64,000 nucleotides of DNA. Origin: Lentisphaerae bacterium GWF2_50_93. Lineage in GTDB: Bacteria > Verrucomicrobiota > Lentisphaeria > Victivallales > GWF2-50-93. Under the pieces are notes generated by a model. That model searched no databases, was not told where the DNA came from, and saw only the letters and a program-made list of their open reading frames with translations. The stretch lies in contig MHBI01000053.1 in assembly GCA_001804815.1 (NCBI GenBank), forward strand, positions 1 to 64,000, in the 5' to 3' direction. The position numbers were made by a program, and so were the translations under genes. Of the stretch, positions 38,526 through 47,096 are shown in pieces (the stretch's first letter is position 1; every line of letters begins with the position of its first letter).

Positions 38526-39890
38526 TTACCTAGGAAGCTTTTCTCTGAGGAGTCTCGGATTGTTTTTATACAGGCTTACTATCAATTCCCCGAAGATCGT
38601 ATTTGCCCAGGCGAACCATTTCCTGGAAAAATCCTCTGGATTGTCCACATGGAACGATTCGTGTATGAATCCCGTGCCGGCATGTGTATTCTTTAAGGTT
38701 TTAAGGCAGTAGAGGATTTCCTTTTTATCGGTGCTCGTAAGCGCCTGCATGACCAGGCCCAAGGGCCAGATCTTCTTTTCACCTACATGCGGGCCTCCAA
38801 TACCCTTTGCATATAATCCCTGGTTGAACCAGGGATTATGTTTGCTGAGCGAAAAATTCCTTGTATTCCTATAAAGAGGATCGCTAAGATTGCAGTATCC
38901 CAGATGAGGAATTGAAAGAAGATTTGGGACGTTAGCATCGTCCATGAAGAGGCTGTTCCCGAATCCGTCGACTTCGAGCGCATAAATTTTCCCGCAGGCT
39001 GGATGTGTTCCAATCGCATACTTTTTCACAGCTAAATCGACTTCTTTGGCAAGCTTATCGCATTCCGCGGAAAATTTATTATCTTTGAGTACCGTTGAAA
39101 ATATATCCTTAAGCTGTCTCAAGGAGACCACCGCAAACATGTTAGAGGAGATCAGGAACGGATAGATGGTTCCATCGTCAGAGGGACGGAACATCGAATG
39201 GATCAGCCCGACCTTGCGCGTTGGATTGCCATATCCCCGTCCGCACTGTGTATCCGTGGGATTTACTCCATTCCTCTCGAACTTATACGGGCCTTTGCTG
39301 TCTTTACGTTGCTGTTCCTTGAACGTCTTCACGACCAGTTTCATGGCCTTTCGCCACCGACTGTCAAAAATTGTTTTGTCACCGGTAGTCTTCCAGTATC
39401 CATGGGCAAGACGTATAACATAGCAGAGCGAGTCGAGTTCCCATTTGCGTTCGTGGACACCAGGTTTCATTTCGGTCAGATCGCCGGACCAATGGCTTTT
39501 TTTCTTCGGATCATCATAGAATGCGTTCGCATAGGGATCCAGGAGCACAAACTCAGCCTGCTTGTTGACAACTCCCTTGAGCAGCTTCTTAAGCTTTTCA
39601 TCCTTTGAGGCGAATGGCAAGTAAGGCCAGACCTGCGCTGTAGAATCCCTCAGCCACATCGCATCGATGTCGCCTGTGATCACATAGGTGTAAGGCTTGC
39701 CTTTTTTCTCGTAATAATGGACGGTAGTATCGAGCGTGTTCGGGAAGCAGTTCTCGAACATCCAAGCAAGCTCCTTGTCGGCAATAGCGCTTTTGATCTC
39801 AACTATTGCGTCTTCAATCGCCTTGCTTGTGAAGCAGCGTTTGCCCGGACTGGGTCTCTGGGAGGGTAATTTTGATGATTGCCCATTCAT
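38526..39890 (-). CDS. GH125 exo-alpha-1,6-mannosidase type glycosidase
   Basis: This 454-aa protein carries the hallmark GH125 pattern GDIDAMWLRDSTAQVWPYLP at about residues 73-92. KWELDSLCYVIRLAHGYWKT, RKVGLIHSMFRPSDDG and the late GTGFIHESFHVDNPEDFSRK with WFAWANTIFGELI also fit. Known members remove alpha-mannose from N-glycans or mannans. No signal peptide is seen, so it would act on imported oligosaccharides. It is a single gene flanked by palindromic repeats on both sides. No transporter is next to it. Confidence 0.93.
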   Translation of the reverse strand: MNGQSSKLPSQRPSPGKRCFTSKAIEDAIVEIKSAIADKELAWMFENCFPNTLDTTVHYYEKKGKPYTYVITGDIDAMWLRDSTAQVWPYLPFASKDEKLKKLLKGVVNKQAEFVLLDPYANAFYDDPKKKSHWSGDLTEMKPGVHERKWELDSLCYVIRLAHGYWKTTGDKTIFDSRWRKAMKLVVKTFKEQQRKDSKGPYKFERNGVNPTDTQCGRGYGNPTRKVGLIHSMFRPSDDGTIYPFLISSNMFAVVSLRQLKDIFSTVLKDNKFSAECDKLAKEVDLAVKKYAIGTHPACGKIYALEVDGFGNSLFMDDANVPNLLSIPHLGYCNLSDPLYRNTRNFSLSKHNPWFNQGLYAKGIGGPHVGEKKIWPLGLVMQALTSTDKKEILYCLKTLKNTHAGTGFIHESFHVDNPEDFSRKWFAWANTIFGELIVSLYKNNPRLLREKLPR

Positions 39891-39920
39891 AATTAACTAA
39901 TGTACCCCGTGTTTGTGGTT

Positions 39921-40171
39921 CAAGTAACTTGGGCTTTCCTCCAAGGAAGGACAAGTCCAGCCCGAGTCAAGATTAACGGCCGCTCGGGCAAGAATGCCCG
40001 AGTTACTTAAGACACAACTGAAGTTGTGAACTCCTGCAAGATTACAAATTATATTTATAACGTTTGTAGTAGGCGAATTCATACGCCGTTATCTCTTAAG
40101 TAGGTACGTGCTTTAGCATGTACCATCTTTATCTTTAAGAATGGGGACAGGCTAAAGCCCGCCCCTACTTG
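39921..40171. repeat. Family C, B and A repeats in a row, ending in cobT
   Basis: Family C hairpins occupy 39921-40010 (AAGTAACTTGGGC ... CGGGCAAGAATGCCCGAGTT). A family B half (GTTTGTAGTAGGCGAATTCA) lies at 40062-40085, and a full family A palindrome at 40098-40171. The right end of family A, read on the minus strand, gives AAG TAG, the last codons of cobT. No gene is present. Confidence 0.75.
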
Positions 40172-41214
40172 GAATTCGAGACTCCGGCGCTTTCGAATGT
40201 CGCCATCTCGTGCATTATCTTGACGCCTGCCTCTATCAGATGCATTGACAGAGCCGCGCCTGTTCCTTCACCGAGTCTGAGATCGAGATTGAGAATTGGC
40301 CTGACACCAAGTGCGTTCATGGCGTTTACATGTCCGGCTTCAGCAGAGAGATGGCTGAAGAAACAGTAGTCCTTAACGTTCTGGTTCATCTGGATTGCCG
40401 TCAGAGCCCCTGCTCCGGAAATGAATCCATCGACGACAACTGGAATCTTGTTGGCGGCCGCGGCGAGCACGACACCGCATATTCCTGCGATCTCGTAACC
40501 GCCAAGGGCGGCCAGCGTTGAAAGAGGATCCTTCAGGTTCGGCTTGTGAAATTCTATCGCCTTCCTTAGGACGTCTATCTTGTGCTGGAGTTTTTCATCA
40601 GTGATTCCAGTTCCTTTTCCGGCAGTCTTTTCAGGATCAAGATTGAGGAAAACCGAATATAGCGCAGCTGATGGCGTGGTGTTCGCGATTCCCATGTCGC
40701 CGGTTCCAAGGAGCGTGCATCCTCTTTTGATTTCCTTCTCGGCAAGCTTGATTCCAATCTCAATGGCCTTTTTTGTCTGCTTGATGGTCATAGCCGGACC
40801 TTTTGCGAAGTTCGCAGTTCCTGGAGCTACTTTCTTCCTTATGACGCCTTTGAATGGGCAGTCTGCGGCGACTCCGATGTCGATTACCTTGAGCTTGATC
40901 TTGCCGTGCCGTGTCAGGACGTTTATCGCGGCACCGCCGTTTGCGAAATTCGCAACCATCTGCGGGGTGACTTCCCTGGGAAATGCGCTGACGCCCTCGT
41001 CTGCGATTCCATGGTCACCGGCGAAAGTAAGTATGGCAGGTTTTGCGATCTTCGCAAAGACATCCCCACGCGCGGCGGCATATTTCCTTGCGCAGTCCTC
41101 GAGAAGCCCGAGGCTGCCAAGAGGCTTTGTGAGCGAGTTGAGCCTATTCTGTGCCTGTTCTGCGATATTCGCATCTGCTGGCGATATCTTTGAAAGAGTT
41201 TCTTCGAGCAGCAT
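40165..41214 (-). CDS. cobT: Nicotinate-nucleotide--dimethylbenzimidazole phosphoribosyltransferase
   Basis: This 349-aa enzyme activates the lower ligand of cobalamin by making alpha-ribazole phosphate. Visible family marks are LNSLTKPLGSLGLLEDCARK at the start, TFAGDHGIADEGVSAFPREV, the phosphoribosyl region GTGDMGIANTTPSAAL, and the C-terminal GEGTGAALSMHLIEAG with EMATFESAGVS. The ATG at 41214 has AAGGAGAATCC upstream; the longer in-frame start does not. The stop lies in a family A repeat. cobU is 82 bases upstream on the same strand. Confidence 0.95.
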   Translation of the reverse strand: MLLEETLSKISPADANIAEQAQNRLNSLTKPLGSLGLLEDCARKYAAARGDVFAKIAKPAILTFAGDHGIADEGVSAFPREVTPQMVANFANGGAAINVLTRHGKIKLKVIDIGVAADCPFKGVIRKKVAPGTANFAKGPAMTIKQTKKAIEIGIKLAEKEIKRGCTLLGTGDMGIANTTPSAALYSVFLNLDPEKTAGKGTGITDEKLQHKIDVLRKAIEFHKPNLKDPLSTLAALGGYEIAGICGVVLAAAANKIPVVVDGFISGAGALTAIQMNQNVKDYCFFSHLSAEAGHVNAMNALGVRPILNLDLRLGEGTGAALSMHLIEAGVKIMHEMATFESAGVSNSK

Positions 41215-41231
41215 GGATTCTCCTTTATTAT

Positions 41232-41257
41232 AAAATTTTTTGCTGTGCAAAAAATTT
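41232..41257 (-). terminator. AT-rich hairpin between cobU and cobT
   Basis: AAATTTTTTGC-TGT-GCAAAAAATTT is an 11-bp perfect stem. It may attenuate transcription from cobU into cobT. Confidence 0.4.
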
Positions 41258-41296
41258 ACTATGATTGTTAACTCAAATCCTGTTTCGTGGTGAAAT

Positions 41297-41812
41297 TTAT
41301 TTTCCTTTAATGTAAAGGGGCTGTCCGCAGACTGTCAGGACTACATTATCAACGGCGGCGGCGATCTTCTGGTTGACGAGTCCGGCGGCATCGCGGAATT
41401 CGCGGGAGAGCTTGTCGGCCGGAACTATGCCCGACCCTACTTCGTTGGTGACAAAGACCAGCGTCGCTTTTCCTGCGGACTTGATGGTGGAAATGACCTT
41501 CTCTGTCTCCATTTTGATATTCGTCTCTTCAAACATCATGTTGGAGACCCATAGAGTAAGGCAGTCAACGATGATGAAGTCGGCGCCTTTTCTCTCGGCT
41601 TTCTCTATTGCAGAAGCGATATCGGTCTTTGTTTCAATCGTGGTCCAGTGCTTTCCGCGTTCCTTGCGGTGCTTCTGTATGCGTTCGGCCATTTCATCGT
41701 CCCCGGCCCAGCCGGTTGCGATGTAGAAAGGCTTCTTTGCGGATTTCGCAAGTTCGAGGGCGTAGCGGCTCTTGCCGCTGCGGGAACCACCGGTGATTAA
41801 GTAGGAATGCAT
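41297..41812 (-). CDS. cobU: Adenosylcobinamide kinase / guanylyltransferase
   Basis: This 171-aa bifunctional enzyme phosphorylates adenosylcobinamide and transfers GMP to it in the late cobalamin pathway. The P-loop GGSRSGKS is at 8-15. IATGWAGDDEMAERIQKHRK follows, carrying the catalytic His region for the guanylyl intermediate, then DFIIVDCLTLWVSNMM and VTNEVGSGIVP. The length matches the family. cobT follows downstream. Cobalamin synthase (cobS) and the other late steps are not in the window. Confidence 0.95.
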   Translation of the reverse strand: MHSYLITGGSRSGKSRYALELAKSAKKPFYIATGWAGDDEMAERIQKHRKERGKHWTTIETKTDIASAIEKAERKGADFIIVDCLTLWVSNMMFEETNIKMETEKVISTIKSAGKATLVFVTNEVGSGIVPADKLSREFRDAAGLVNQKIAAAVDNVVLTVCGQPLYIKGK

Positions 41813-41838
41813 AGGTCGTCAGTCTCCAGTCGTCAGTC

Positions 41839-41870
41839 ATAAAAATTAAGGGGGCCCCTTAATTTTTATA
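41839..41870 (-). terminator. Palindromic terminator after dut
   Basis: ATAAAAATTAAGGGG/CCCCTTAATTTTTAT is a near-perfect 15-bp stem between the dut stop (41876) and cobU. The A-run/T-run flanks would permit termination in both directions. Confidence 0.7.
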
Positions 41871-41875
41871 CCGCC

Positions 41876-42322
41876 TTAATTTTTACCGGTGCTTCCAAAA
41901 CCGCCTGCTCCGCGCTTGCTGTCGGCGAGTTCGGACACGTATTCGATCTCAACGTCCGGAAGCTTGCTGATGATCATCTGAGCAACACGGTCGGCGCGTT
42001 TGACGCTGTAGGTGGTCTTTCCGGCGTTGAGCATGATCACGCATACTTCACCACGGTAGCCGGCGTCTATTGTTCCTGGGCTGTTGAGGACTGTCAGTGC
42101 GTGCTTGAGGGCGAGTCCGCTCCTTGGGCGCACCTGGGCCTCATAACCTACAGGAATCTCCATGAATACGCCTGTAGGTACAAGATGGGGTTCTCCTGGC
42201 TTGAGTTCCATCTCGACCCTGGACTTGAGATCGAATGCGGCATCGTCATGGTGTGCCTTGAGGGGCTTGATGTCATCGCATCCTTCAAGCATCTTTATTT
42301 TGACAATTGTCTTTGTTTCCAT
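41876..42322 (-). CDS. dut: Deoxyuridine 5'-triphosphate nucleotidohydrolase (dUTPase)
   Basis: This 148-aa enzyme hydrolyses dUTP to dUMP, keeping uracil out of DNA and feeding dTMP synthesis. The five trimeric dUTPase motifs are in order: HDDAAFDLKSR, PRSGLALKH, NSPGTIDAGYRGEV, RVAQMIISKL, and the C-terminal P-loop-like arm RGAGGFGSTG. The length is standard. It lies downstream of a deoxyribosyltransferase-like gene, separated by a terminator-like palindrome. The uracil-DNA glycosylase at 12.8 kb acts in the same defence against uracil. Confidence 0.97.
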   Translation of the reverse strand: METKTIVKIKMLEGCDDIKPLKAHHDDAAFDLKSRVEMELKPGEPHLVPTGVFMEIPVGYEAQVRPRSGLALKHALTVLNSPGTIDAGYRGEVCVIMLNAGKTTYSVKRADRVAQMIISKLPDVEIEYVSELADSKRGAGGFGSTGKN

Positions 42323-42344
42323 GTCAGTAATCTTTCATTATTTG

Positions 42345-42372
42345 TATTTTTTCCGTTTTAAACGGAAAAAAA
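42345..42372 (-). terminator. Palindromic terminator after the deoxyribosyltransferase-like gene
   Basis: TTTTTTCCGTTT/AAACGGAAAAAA is a perfect palindrome directly after the stop at 42373, ending in a T-run on the minus strand. Confidence 0.65.
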
Positions 42373-42771
42373 TTATCCGAAATGAACATCTATATAATTA
42401 CACGCACTTTCCAGATCCGGGAGGATCTTGGTGCAGTACTTCACCATCCACGGGGAACAGTCCTTGAACGAGAAAGGCGAAAAACCGACGACGAACTTTC
42501 CGAGGTCATGGGCTGCATAGAAGATCTCCATGCTCGTACCTATGCTAGGCTTGGAATAGTTCACGATGATGATGTCGGCATCACGCACATCCTGGAGATC
42601 GAACTCGACGATCTCGTTGGCGCTGTCGACTTCCCTGTCGCGGAACGCCCTGCGCATGGGATCGAGAAGGCGGAATTTCTTTCCGAGGAGCTTCTTGGCC
42701 TGTTCGCGCCATTCACGGGCGATGCCGTCGTGCTCGTCCATGATGGGACCGCTCAGGTATATGGTTTTCAT
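42373..42771 (-). CDS. Nucleoside 2-deoxyribosyltransferase-like protein
   Basis: This 132-aa protein begins KTIYLSGPIMDEHDGIAREW, the usual first strand and loop of the family. It has a later FDLQDVRDADIIIVNYSKPS with GTSMEIFYA, where the catalytic Glu is found. It may move a deoxyribose between bases or cleave nucleotides; the exact reaction is not shown. The ATG at 42771 gives a natural start with AAGGAAACC before it; a longer TTG start at 42807 is the alternative. It precedes dut, another nucleotide-pool enzyme. Confidence 0.82.
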   Translation of the reverse strand: MKTIYLSGPIMDEHDGIAREWREQAKKLLGKKFRLLDPMRRAFRDREVDSANEIVEFDLQDVRDADIIIVNYSKPSIGTSMEIFYAAHDLGKFVVGFSPFSFKDCSPWMVKYCTKILPDLESACNYIDVHFG

Positions 42772-42828
42772 GGTTTCCTTGTTCACAATCGTTCTTCCTT
42801 TATCCAACAGCTTGCTTATAATTTCCTG

Positions 42829-42860
42829 CGCTCGGGCTGGAAAGCCCGAGTTACTTTAAG
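42829..42860. repeat. Family C hairpin at the end of glgP
   Basis: GCTCGGGCTGGAAAGCCCGA followed by GTTACTTTAAG. Read on the minus strand, its end gives AAG TAA, the last lysine codon and stop of glgP. Confidence 0.75.
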
Positions 42861-45307
42861 AGCATGGGCTTGATGTTCCAGATCTCGTCGGAATATTCCT
42901 TGATCGTCCTGTCGCTGGAGAATCTCCCCATGTTGGCGATGTTCATCAGGGCCTTCTTATGCCATTCGTTCTGGTCGAGATAGGTCCTGCTCACCTGTTC
43001 CTGAACCGAATTATATGACTCGAAGTCGGCGAAGGACATGTAATAATCGATCTTCATGCTGTCGAGGAGAGGATCGAACACGTGAGGTTCCTTTGTTGAA
43101 AAGAATCCGCATCTGATGAGTTCCATGACCTGGCGGAGCCTCGGCTGGCTCTTGAGGAAGTCCTCAGGATTATAGCCGCTCTTGCGGAGATTCTCGACTT
43201 CGTTGACCTTCATTCCGAATATGAATATGTTGTCGTCTCCGACAGCTTCCTTTATCTCTATGTTGGCTCCATCGAGAGTTCCGATCGTAAGGGCTCCGTT
43301 GAGCGCGAACTTCATGTTTCCTGTGCCGGAAGCTTCAGTTCCAGCAAGCGAGATCTGCTCAGAGAGATCAGCTGCGGGCATGATTTTTTCAGCAAGCGAT
43401 ACTCCGTAATTGGCAAGGAATACGACCTTGAGCCTTCCGTTCATATCTTCGTCCGTATTGATCACGGACGCCACCGAATTTATGAATTTGATGATGAGCT
43501 TCGCCATGAAATATCCGGGCGCGGACTTGCCACCGAAAATAATCGTCCTCGGCGTGAAACTGCCCTTCGGATTCTCCTTGATCTCCAGGTAAAGCGTTAT
43601 GGCGTGGATGATCTTGAGAAGCTGTCGCTTGTATTCATGGAAACGTTTGACATGCACATCGAAGATGGAATCAATGTTGATCTTGATCCCGTTATGCTCC
43701 TTAATGTATTTGGCAAGGACTTCCTTGTTCAGGCGCTTTATTGCAGCCACCTGTTCAATGAACTTCCTGTCATTGACATGCTTCTCGAGCTTCTTGAGAT
43801 CGTCTATGTTGGTAAACCATGATTCGCCGATCTTGTCCTCGATCAGCCTTGTAAGCCCCTGATTGGCCTTGACCAGCCAGCGGCGCGGCGTGATTCCATT
43901 GGTCTTGTTGACGAACTTGTAGGGATAATAGTCGTAGAAGTCCTTGAAGAGTCCGTGTTTAAGGAGCTCGGTATGCAGGGCGGCGACACCGTTTACCCTG
44001 CTGCTTCCGGCAACGGCTATATAGGCCATCCTGACCTGTTTCTCGTGGTTCTCCTCGATGAACGACATCCTGTTGAGGCGTCCGACATCTCCGGGATACT
44101 TGTTGGCTATGCGGCGCAGGAAGCGGTCATTCAACTCATATATGATTTCGAGGTGGCGTGGCAGGAGCTTCTCGAGCATCTGCACCGGCCATTTCTCAAG
44201 GGCTTCGCTCATGAGGGTGTGGTTGGTGTACGAGAACGTCTTGACGCAGATGCCCCATGCCTCCTCCCAGTCGACATCCTCCTCGTCGACAAGGATCCGC
44301 ATGAATTCCGGGATTGCCATGGCGGGATGGGTGTCGTTGAGCTGTATTGCGACCTTCTCATCGATCTTCCTTATGTCTCCGCCGAGTCCCTTGTACCTGT
44401 AGATTATGTCCTGGAGTGTGGCGGATACCAGGAAATACTGCTGTTTGAGGCGCAGTTCCTTTCCGCCGTAGTTGTTGTCGTTGGGATAAAGCACCTTGGT
44501 TATGTTTTCGGTGAGGGATGCTTCAAGATTGGCATTGATGTAATCGCCGCTGTTGAAGCTGCTGAGGTTGAATCCGTAGAGGGAACGAGCCGCCCAGAGG
44601 CGGAGGTTGTTGACATGTGCAGTCTTGAACCCGGGGATCGGCATGTCGTAGGGCATTGCAAGCACGTCCTGCGTATCGACCCATTCCTTCTTGTGCTTGC
44701 TGTCGGAATTCCTGCTTTTTTCAGTATGTCCGTAAAAGCGGACCCTGCGCATTCTTTCAGGTCTTCTTATCTCCCAGGCGTTTCCCTGGCGCAGCCAGTG
44801 ATCGGGTTCCTCGACCTGGCTTCCATCCTGGATTATCTGCTTGAAGATACCGAAATTGTAGCGTATGCCATAACCGAATGCGGGATACTGCAATGTCGCC
44901 ATTGAATCAAGGAAACAGGCGGCAAGCCTGCCGAGGCCGCCGTTGCCGAGGCCGGCATCAAGCTCCTCCTCCTCGATCAGCTCTATGTCGAAACCGAGAT
45001 CGTCCATGGCCGCTTTTGCAACATCATAGATCTCAAGATTTATCATTGCGTTTCCAAGTGCGCGCCCCATGAGGTATTCAAGTGAGAGATAGCACACGCA
45101 TTTCGGCTTCCTGGTGTCGTATTCGCGCCGGGTCTCGATCCACTTGTCGACAAGCAGATCCCGTATGGTGAGGGCAAGAGCGAAATATCTGTCGTGGTTG
45201 GATGCCACATCCGGGTGTTTCGCAAGTGATCTTGTGAGGTGGTGCATGAAGGAATCCTGGATCATCTCTTTCGTGACCTTCGCCTTCTTGTCAATTCTGG
45301 ATTTCAT
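42851..45307 (-). CDS. glgP: Glycogen phosphorylase
   Basis: This 818-aa enzyme releases glucose-1-P from glycogen or maltodextrin. It has the family length and signatures: CYLSLEYLMGRALGNAMINL near the start, GNGGLGRLAACFLDSMATL, VNKTNGITPRRWL, and the PLP site EASGTGNMKFALNGALTIGT, where the lysine binds the cofactor. It is cytoplasmic. It is a single gene here; glycogen synthase and branching enzyme are not nearby. Its end lies in a family C repeat. The gap to the divergent TerB gene holds the upstream regions of both. Confidence 0.97.
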   Translation of the reverse strand: MKSRIDKKAKVTKEMIQDSFMHHLTRSLAKHPDVASNHDRYFALALTIRDLLVDKWIETRREYDTRKPKCVCYLSLEYLMGRALGNAMINLEIYDVAKAAMDDLGFDIELIEEEELDAGLGNGGLGRLAACFLDSMATLQYPAFGYGIRYNFGIFKQIIQDGSQVEEPDHWLRQGNAWEIRRPERMRRVRFYGHTEKSRNSDSKHKKEWVDTQDVLAMPYDMPIPGFKTAHVNNLRLWAARSLYGFNLSSFNSGDYINANLEASLTENITKVLYPNDNNYGGKELRLKQQYFLVSATLQDIIYRYKGLGGDIRKIDEKVAIQLNDTHPAMAIPEFMRILVDEEDVDWEEAWGICVKTFSYTNHTLMSEALEKWPVQMLEKLLPRHLEIIYELNDRFLRRIANKYPGDVGRLNRMSFIEENHEKQVRMAYIAVAGSSRVNGVAALHTELLKHGLFKDFYDYYPYKFVNKTNGITPRRWLVKANQGLTRLIEDKIGESWFTNIDDLKKLEKHVNDRKFIEQVAAIKRLNKEVLAKYIKEHNGIKINIDSIFDVHVKRFHEYKRQLLKIIHAITLYLEIKENPKGSFTPRTIIFGGKSAPGYFMAKLIIKFINSVASVINTDEDMNGRLKVVFLANYGVSLAEKIMPAADLSEQISLAGTEASGTGNMKFALNGALTIGTLDGANIEIKEAVGDDNIFIFGMKVNEVENLRKSGYNPEDFLKSQPRLRQVMELIRCGFFSTKEPHVFDPLLDSMKIDYYMSFADFESYNSVQEQVSRTYLDQNEWHKKALMNIANMGRFSSDRTIKEYSDEIWNIKPMLLK

Positions 45308-45484
45308 ATGAAAATCTCCGTAAATCTGTGTTTTTTTCCTGAACCAGTCAATATTGTTGTTAAGTTATTTTTTTCAATCTTGACAAAAGAAATATCAGCC
45401 TGTTATTTATATGCTGGTTTCGATGCGGGCTTTACCCGCAGCCAAAATATCGAAATCCGGATTTTACACAATGGAGGGGCAAAC

Positions 45485-46147
45485 ATGTCGAATGAAATCA
45501 AGCATCCGCTCAGGCAGCATCCTGAGAAAGTCAGGACCAGCTATCTTACACTTCTCGCTTCAATGGCAAACGCCGACGGCAAGATCGAGGATTCGGAGCT
45601 AAATAAGCTGAAAGAGTTCTGCAGGATTGCCGGACTCAGCGAAAGCTCGCTCCAGGAAGTTGTAAAGGCGGCCACTGTAAAAACTGATGTGAATATTCTC
45701 GCCCAGCTCCAGATGCTCAAGACATCCAATTTGAAATTCTCAATAATGACCGACTGCCTGTTCATGGCCTGCGCCGACGGCATAGTGGTTTCCGAAGAGG
45801 AGAAGGAGATAACGAGGATAGCGGACGCCCTCGAAGTGAAGGAAACCCAGATAAAAGCCATACGTTTCTACGTCGACAAGGTCAATTCCATCGTCAAGGA
45901 CAAGAAAAAATATGATCCGCAGGCTGTCGGAAAGGAGCTGAAGGAAACGCTAAAGGCCGCCTCCGTGCCTGTGGAAGCCGTCGCCTTCGCTTTTGAAAGT
46001 CTTCCCTACTATGAGAACCAGGACATGCAGGAGGTGCTCAAGGCGCTGGGCTACGGAATTGGGATGCTGTCCGGCATAGGACCTCTGATCATGCTCGGGC
46101 TGTTCGGCTGGAAGAGCGTCAAATGGCTCGGGAAGAATATTTCATGA
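45485..46147 (+). CDS. TerB-domain protein with C-terminal hydrophobic segment
   Basis: This 220-aa protein has a TerB-like helical domain at about 15-130. The two half-repeats read LLASMANADGKIEDSELNKL and CLFMACADGIVVSEEEKEIT, with acidic metal-binding-type positions (ADGKIEDSE). The C-terminal ~35 residues are hydrophobic (GYGIGMLSGIGPLIMLGLFG) and may anchor it in the membrane. TerB domains occur in stress and membrane-associated systems; the name should not be read as tellurite resistance. The ATG at 45485 is preceded by GGAGGGGC, unlike the longer upstream frame. It stands alone between glgP and argF. Confidence 0.8.
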   Translation: MSNEIKHPLRQHPEKVRTSYLTLLASMANADGKIEDSELNKLKEFCRIAGLSESSLQEVVKAATVKTDVNILAQLQMLKTSNLKFSIMTDCLFMACADGIVVSEEEKEITRIADALEVKETQIKAIRFYVDKVNSIVKDKKKYDPQAVGKELKETLKAASVPVEAVAFAFESLPYYENQDMQEVLKALGYGIGMLSGIGPLIMLGLFGWKSVKWLGKNIS

Positions 46148-46184
46148 ATTTGCTAGTAGGGAAAGGATTTCCGCACAAGCAAAT

Positions 46185-47096
46185 TTAATCCTTCAGGAGC
46201 ATTGTCAGTATCGCCTTCTGGACATGCAGTCTGTTTTCAGCCTGGTCAAATACTATTGATGCATGGCTGTCCATGACTTCGTCGGTGATCTCCTCTCCTC
46301 GGTGGGCAGGCAGGCAGTGCATGATTCTCACATCCTTGGAAGCGTTGTCTACCAGGTCAGCGTTCACAGCATATGGCTTCAGCTTCTGCATGCGCTGTTT
46401 TGCCTCCTCTTCGAACCCCATGCTCACCCATACATCGGTATATATATAGTCTGCATTTTCAACTGCGGCATACGGATCCTCCTCCCAGGACACTGTTCCG
46501 TTGCCGATGCTGTCGTAGTCCAGCAGATCCTGATCCGGACGGTACTTCTTCGGGGAGGAAAGCACGAGGTTCATTCCTGCGAGCTTCGCGGCAAGTATGA
46601 GGGAATTGGCGGTATTGCAGGCGCAGTCGCCCATGAAGGCGATCTTGATTCCTTCAAGATGTTCGCTGTATTCGTATATGGTGAAAAGATCTGTGAGTAT
46701 CTGGCAGGGATGATACATGTCAGTAAGTGCGTTTATGACGGGTATGTTTGCGTATTTCGCAAATTCAACGATATCCTCGTGCTTGAACGTCCGGATCACG
46801 ACGGCATGGAGATAGCGGCTGAGCACGCGGGCGGTGTCGGGGATCGACTCCCCTCTCCCCAGCTGGAGGTCATTCTGATCAAGGAAGAGCGGGAAACCTC
46901 CGAGCTCGGTTATCCCGACTTCAAATGAGACCCTAGTCCTGGTCGAGGATTTGGAGAAGATCATGCCAACGCTCTTGCCGGCAAGGGGCCTGTCCTTGGA
47001 CTTGCTGCGCTCCCTCTTCATTTTAGCGGCAAGCCGGAAAATCTCCTTGAGTTCGCCCAAGGTTATCTCTTCAACTGTGAGAAGATCATTTTGCAT
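46185..47096 (-). CDS. argF: Ornithine carbamoyltransferase
   Basis: This 303-aa enzyme makes citrulline from ornithine and carbamoyl phosphate in arginine synthesis. The carbamoyl-phosphate site SSTRTRVSFE is near residue 50. The ornithine site region contains FMGDCACNTANSLI and DVWVSMG, and the HCLPAHRGEEIT motif is near 265. Its start overlaps the end of argD by 11 bases, so the two form an operon. The length is standard. Confidence 0.96.
   Translation of the reverse strand: MQNDLLTVEEITLGELKEIFRLAAKMKRERSKSKDRPLAGKSVGMIFSKSSTRTRVSFEVGITELGGFPLFLDQNDLQLGRGESIPDTARVLSRYLHAVVIRTFKHEDIVEFAKYANIPVINALTDMYHPCQILTDLFTIYEYSEHLEGIKIAFMGDCACNTANSLILAAKLAGMNLVLSSPKKYRPDQDLLDYDSIGNGTVSWEEDPYAAVENADYIYTDVWVSMGFEEEAKQRMQKLKPYAVNADLVDNASKDVRIMHCLPAHRGEEITDEVMDSHASIVFDQAENRLHVQKAILTMLLKD

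Noticed and set aside
36399..40171. Possible CRISPR array from the recurring short repeats
   Set aside because: Copies are inverted, palindromic, irregularly spaced by genes and lack uniform spacers; there are no cas genes.
41215..41296. Cobalamin riboswitch ahead of cobT
   Set aside because: The gap is only 82 bases, holds a simple AT hairpin, and lacks the conserved B12-box and multi-helix size of a cobalamin riboswitch.
43955..44905. 316-codon open frame on the plus strand
   Set aside because: It is antisense to glgP, which has complete family signatures; there is no ribosome site or domain.
45485..46147. Tellurite resistance gene
   Set aside because: Only the TerB fold is present. There are no terA, terC, terD or terE neighbours, and the domain is common in unrelated proteins.
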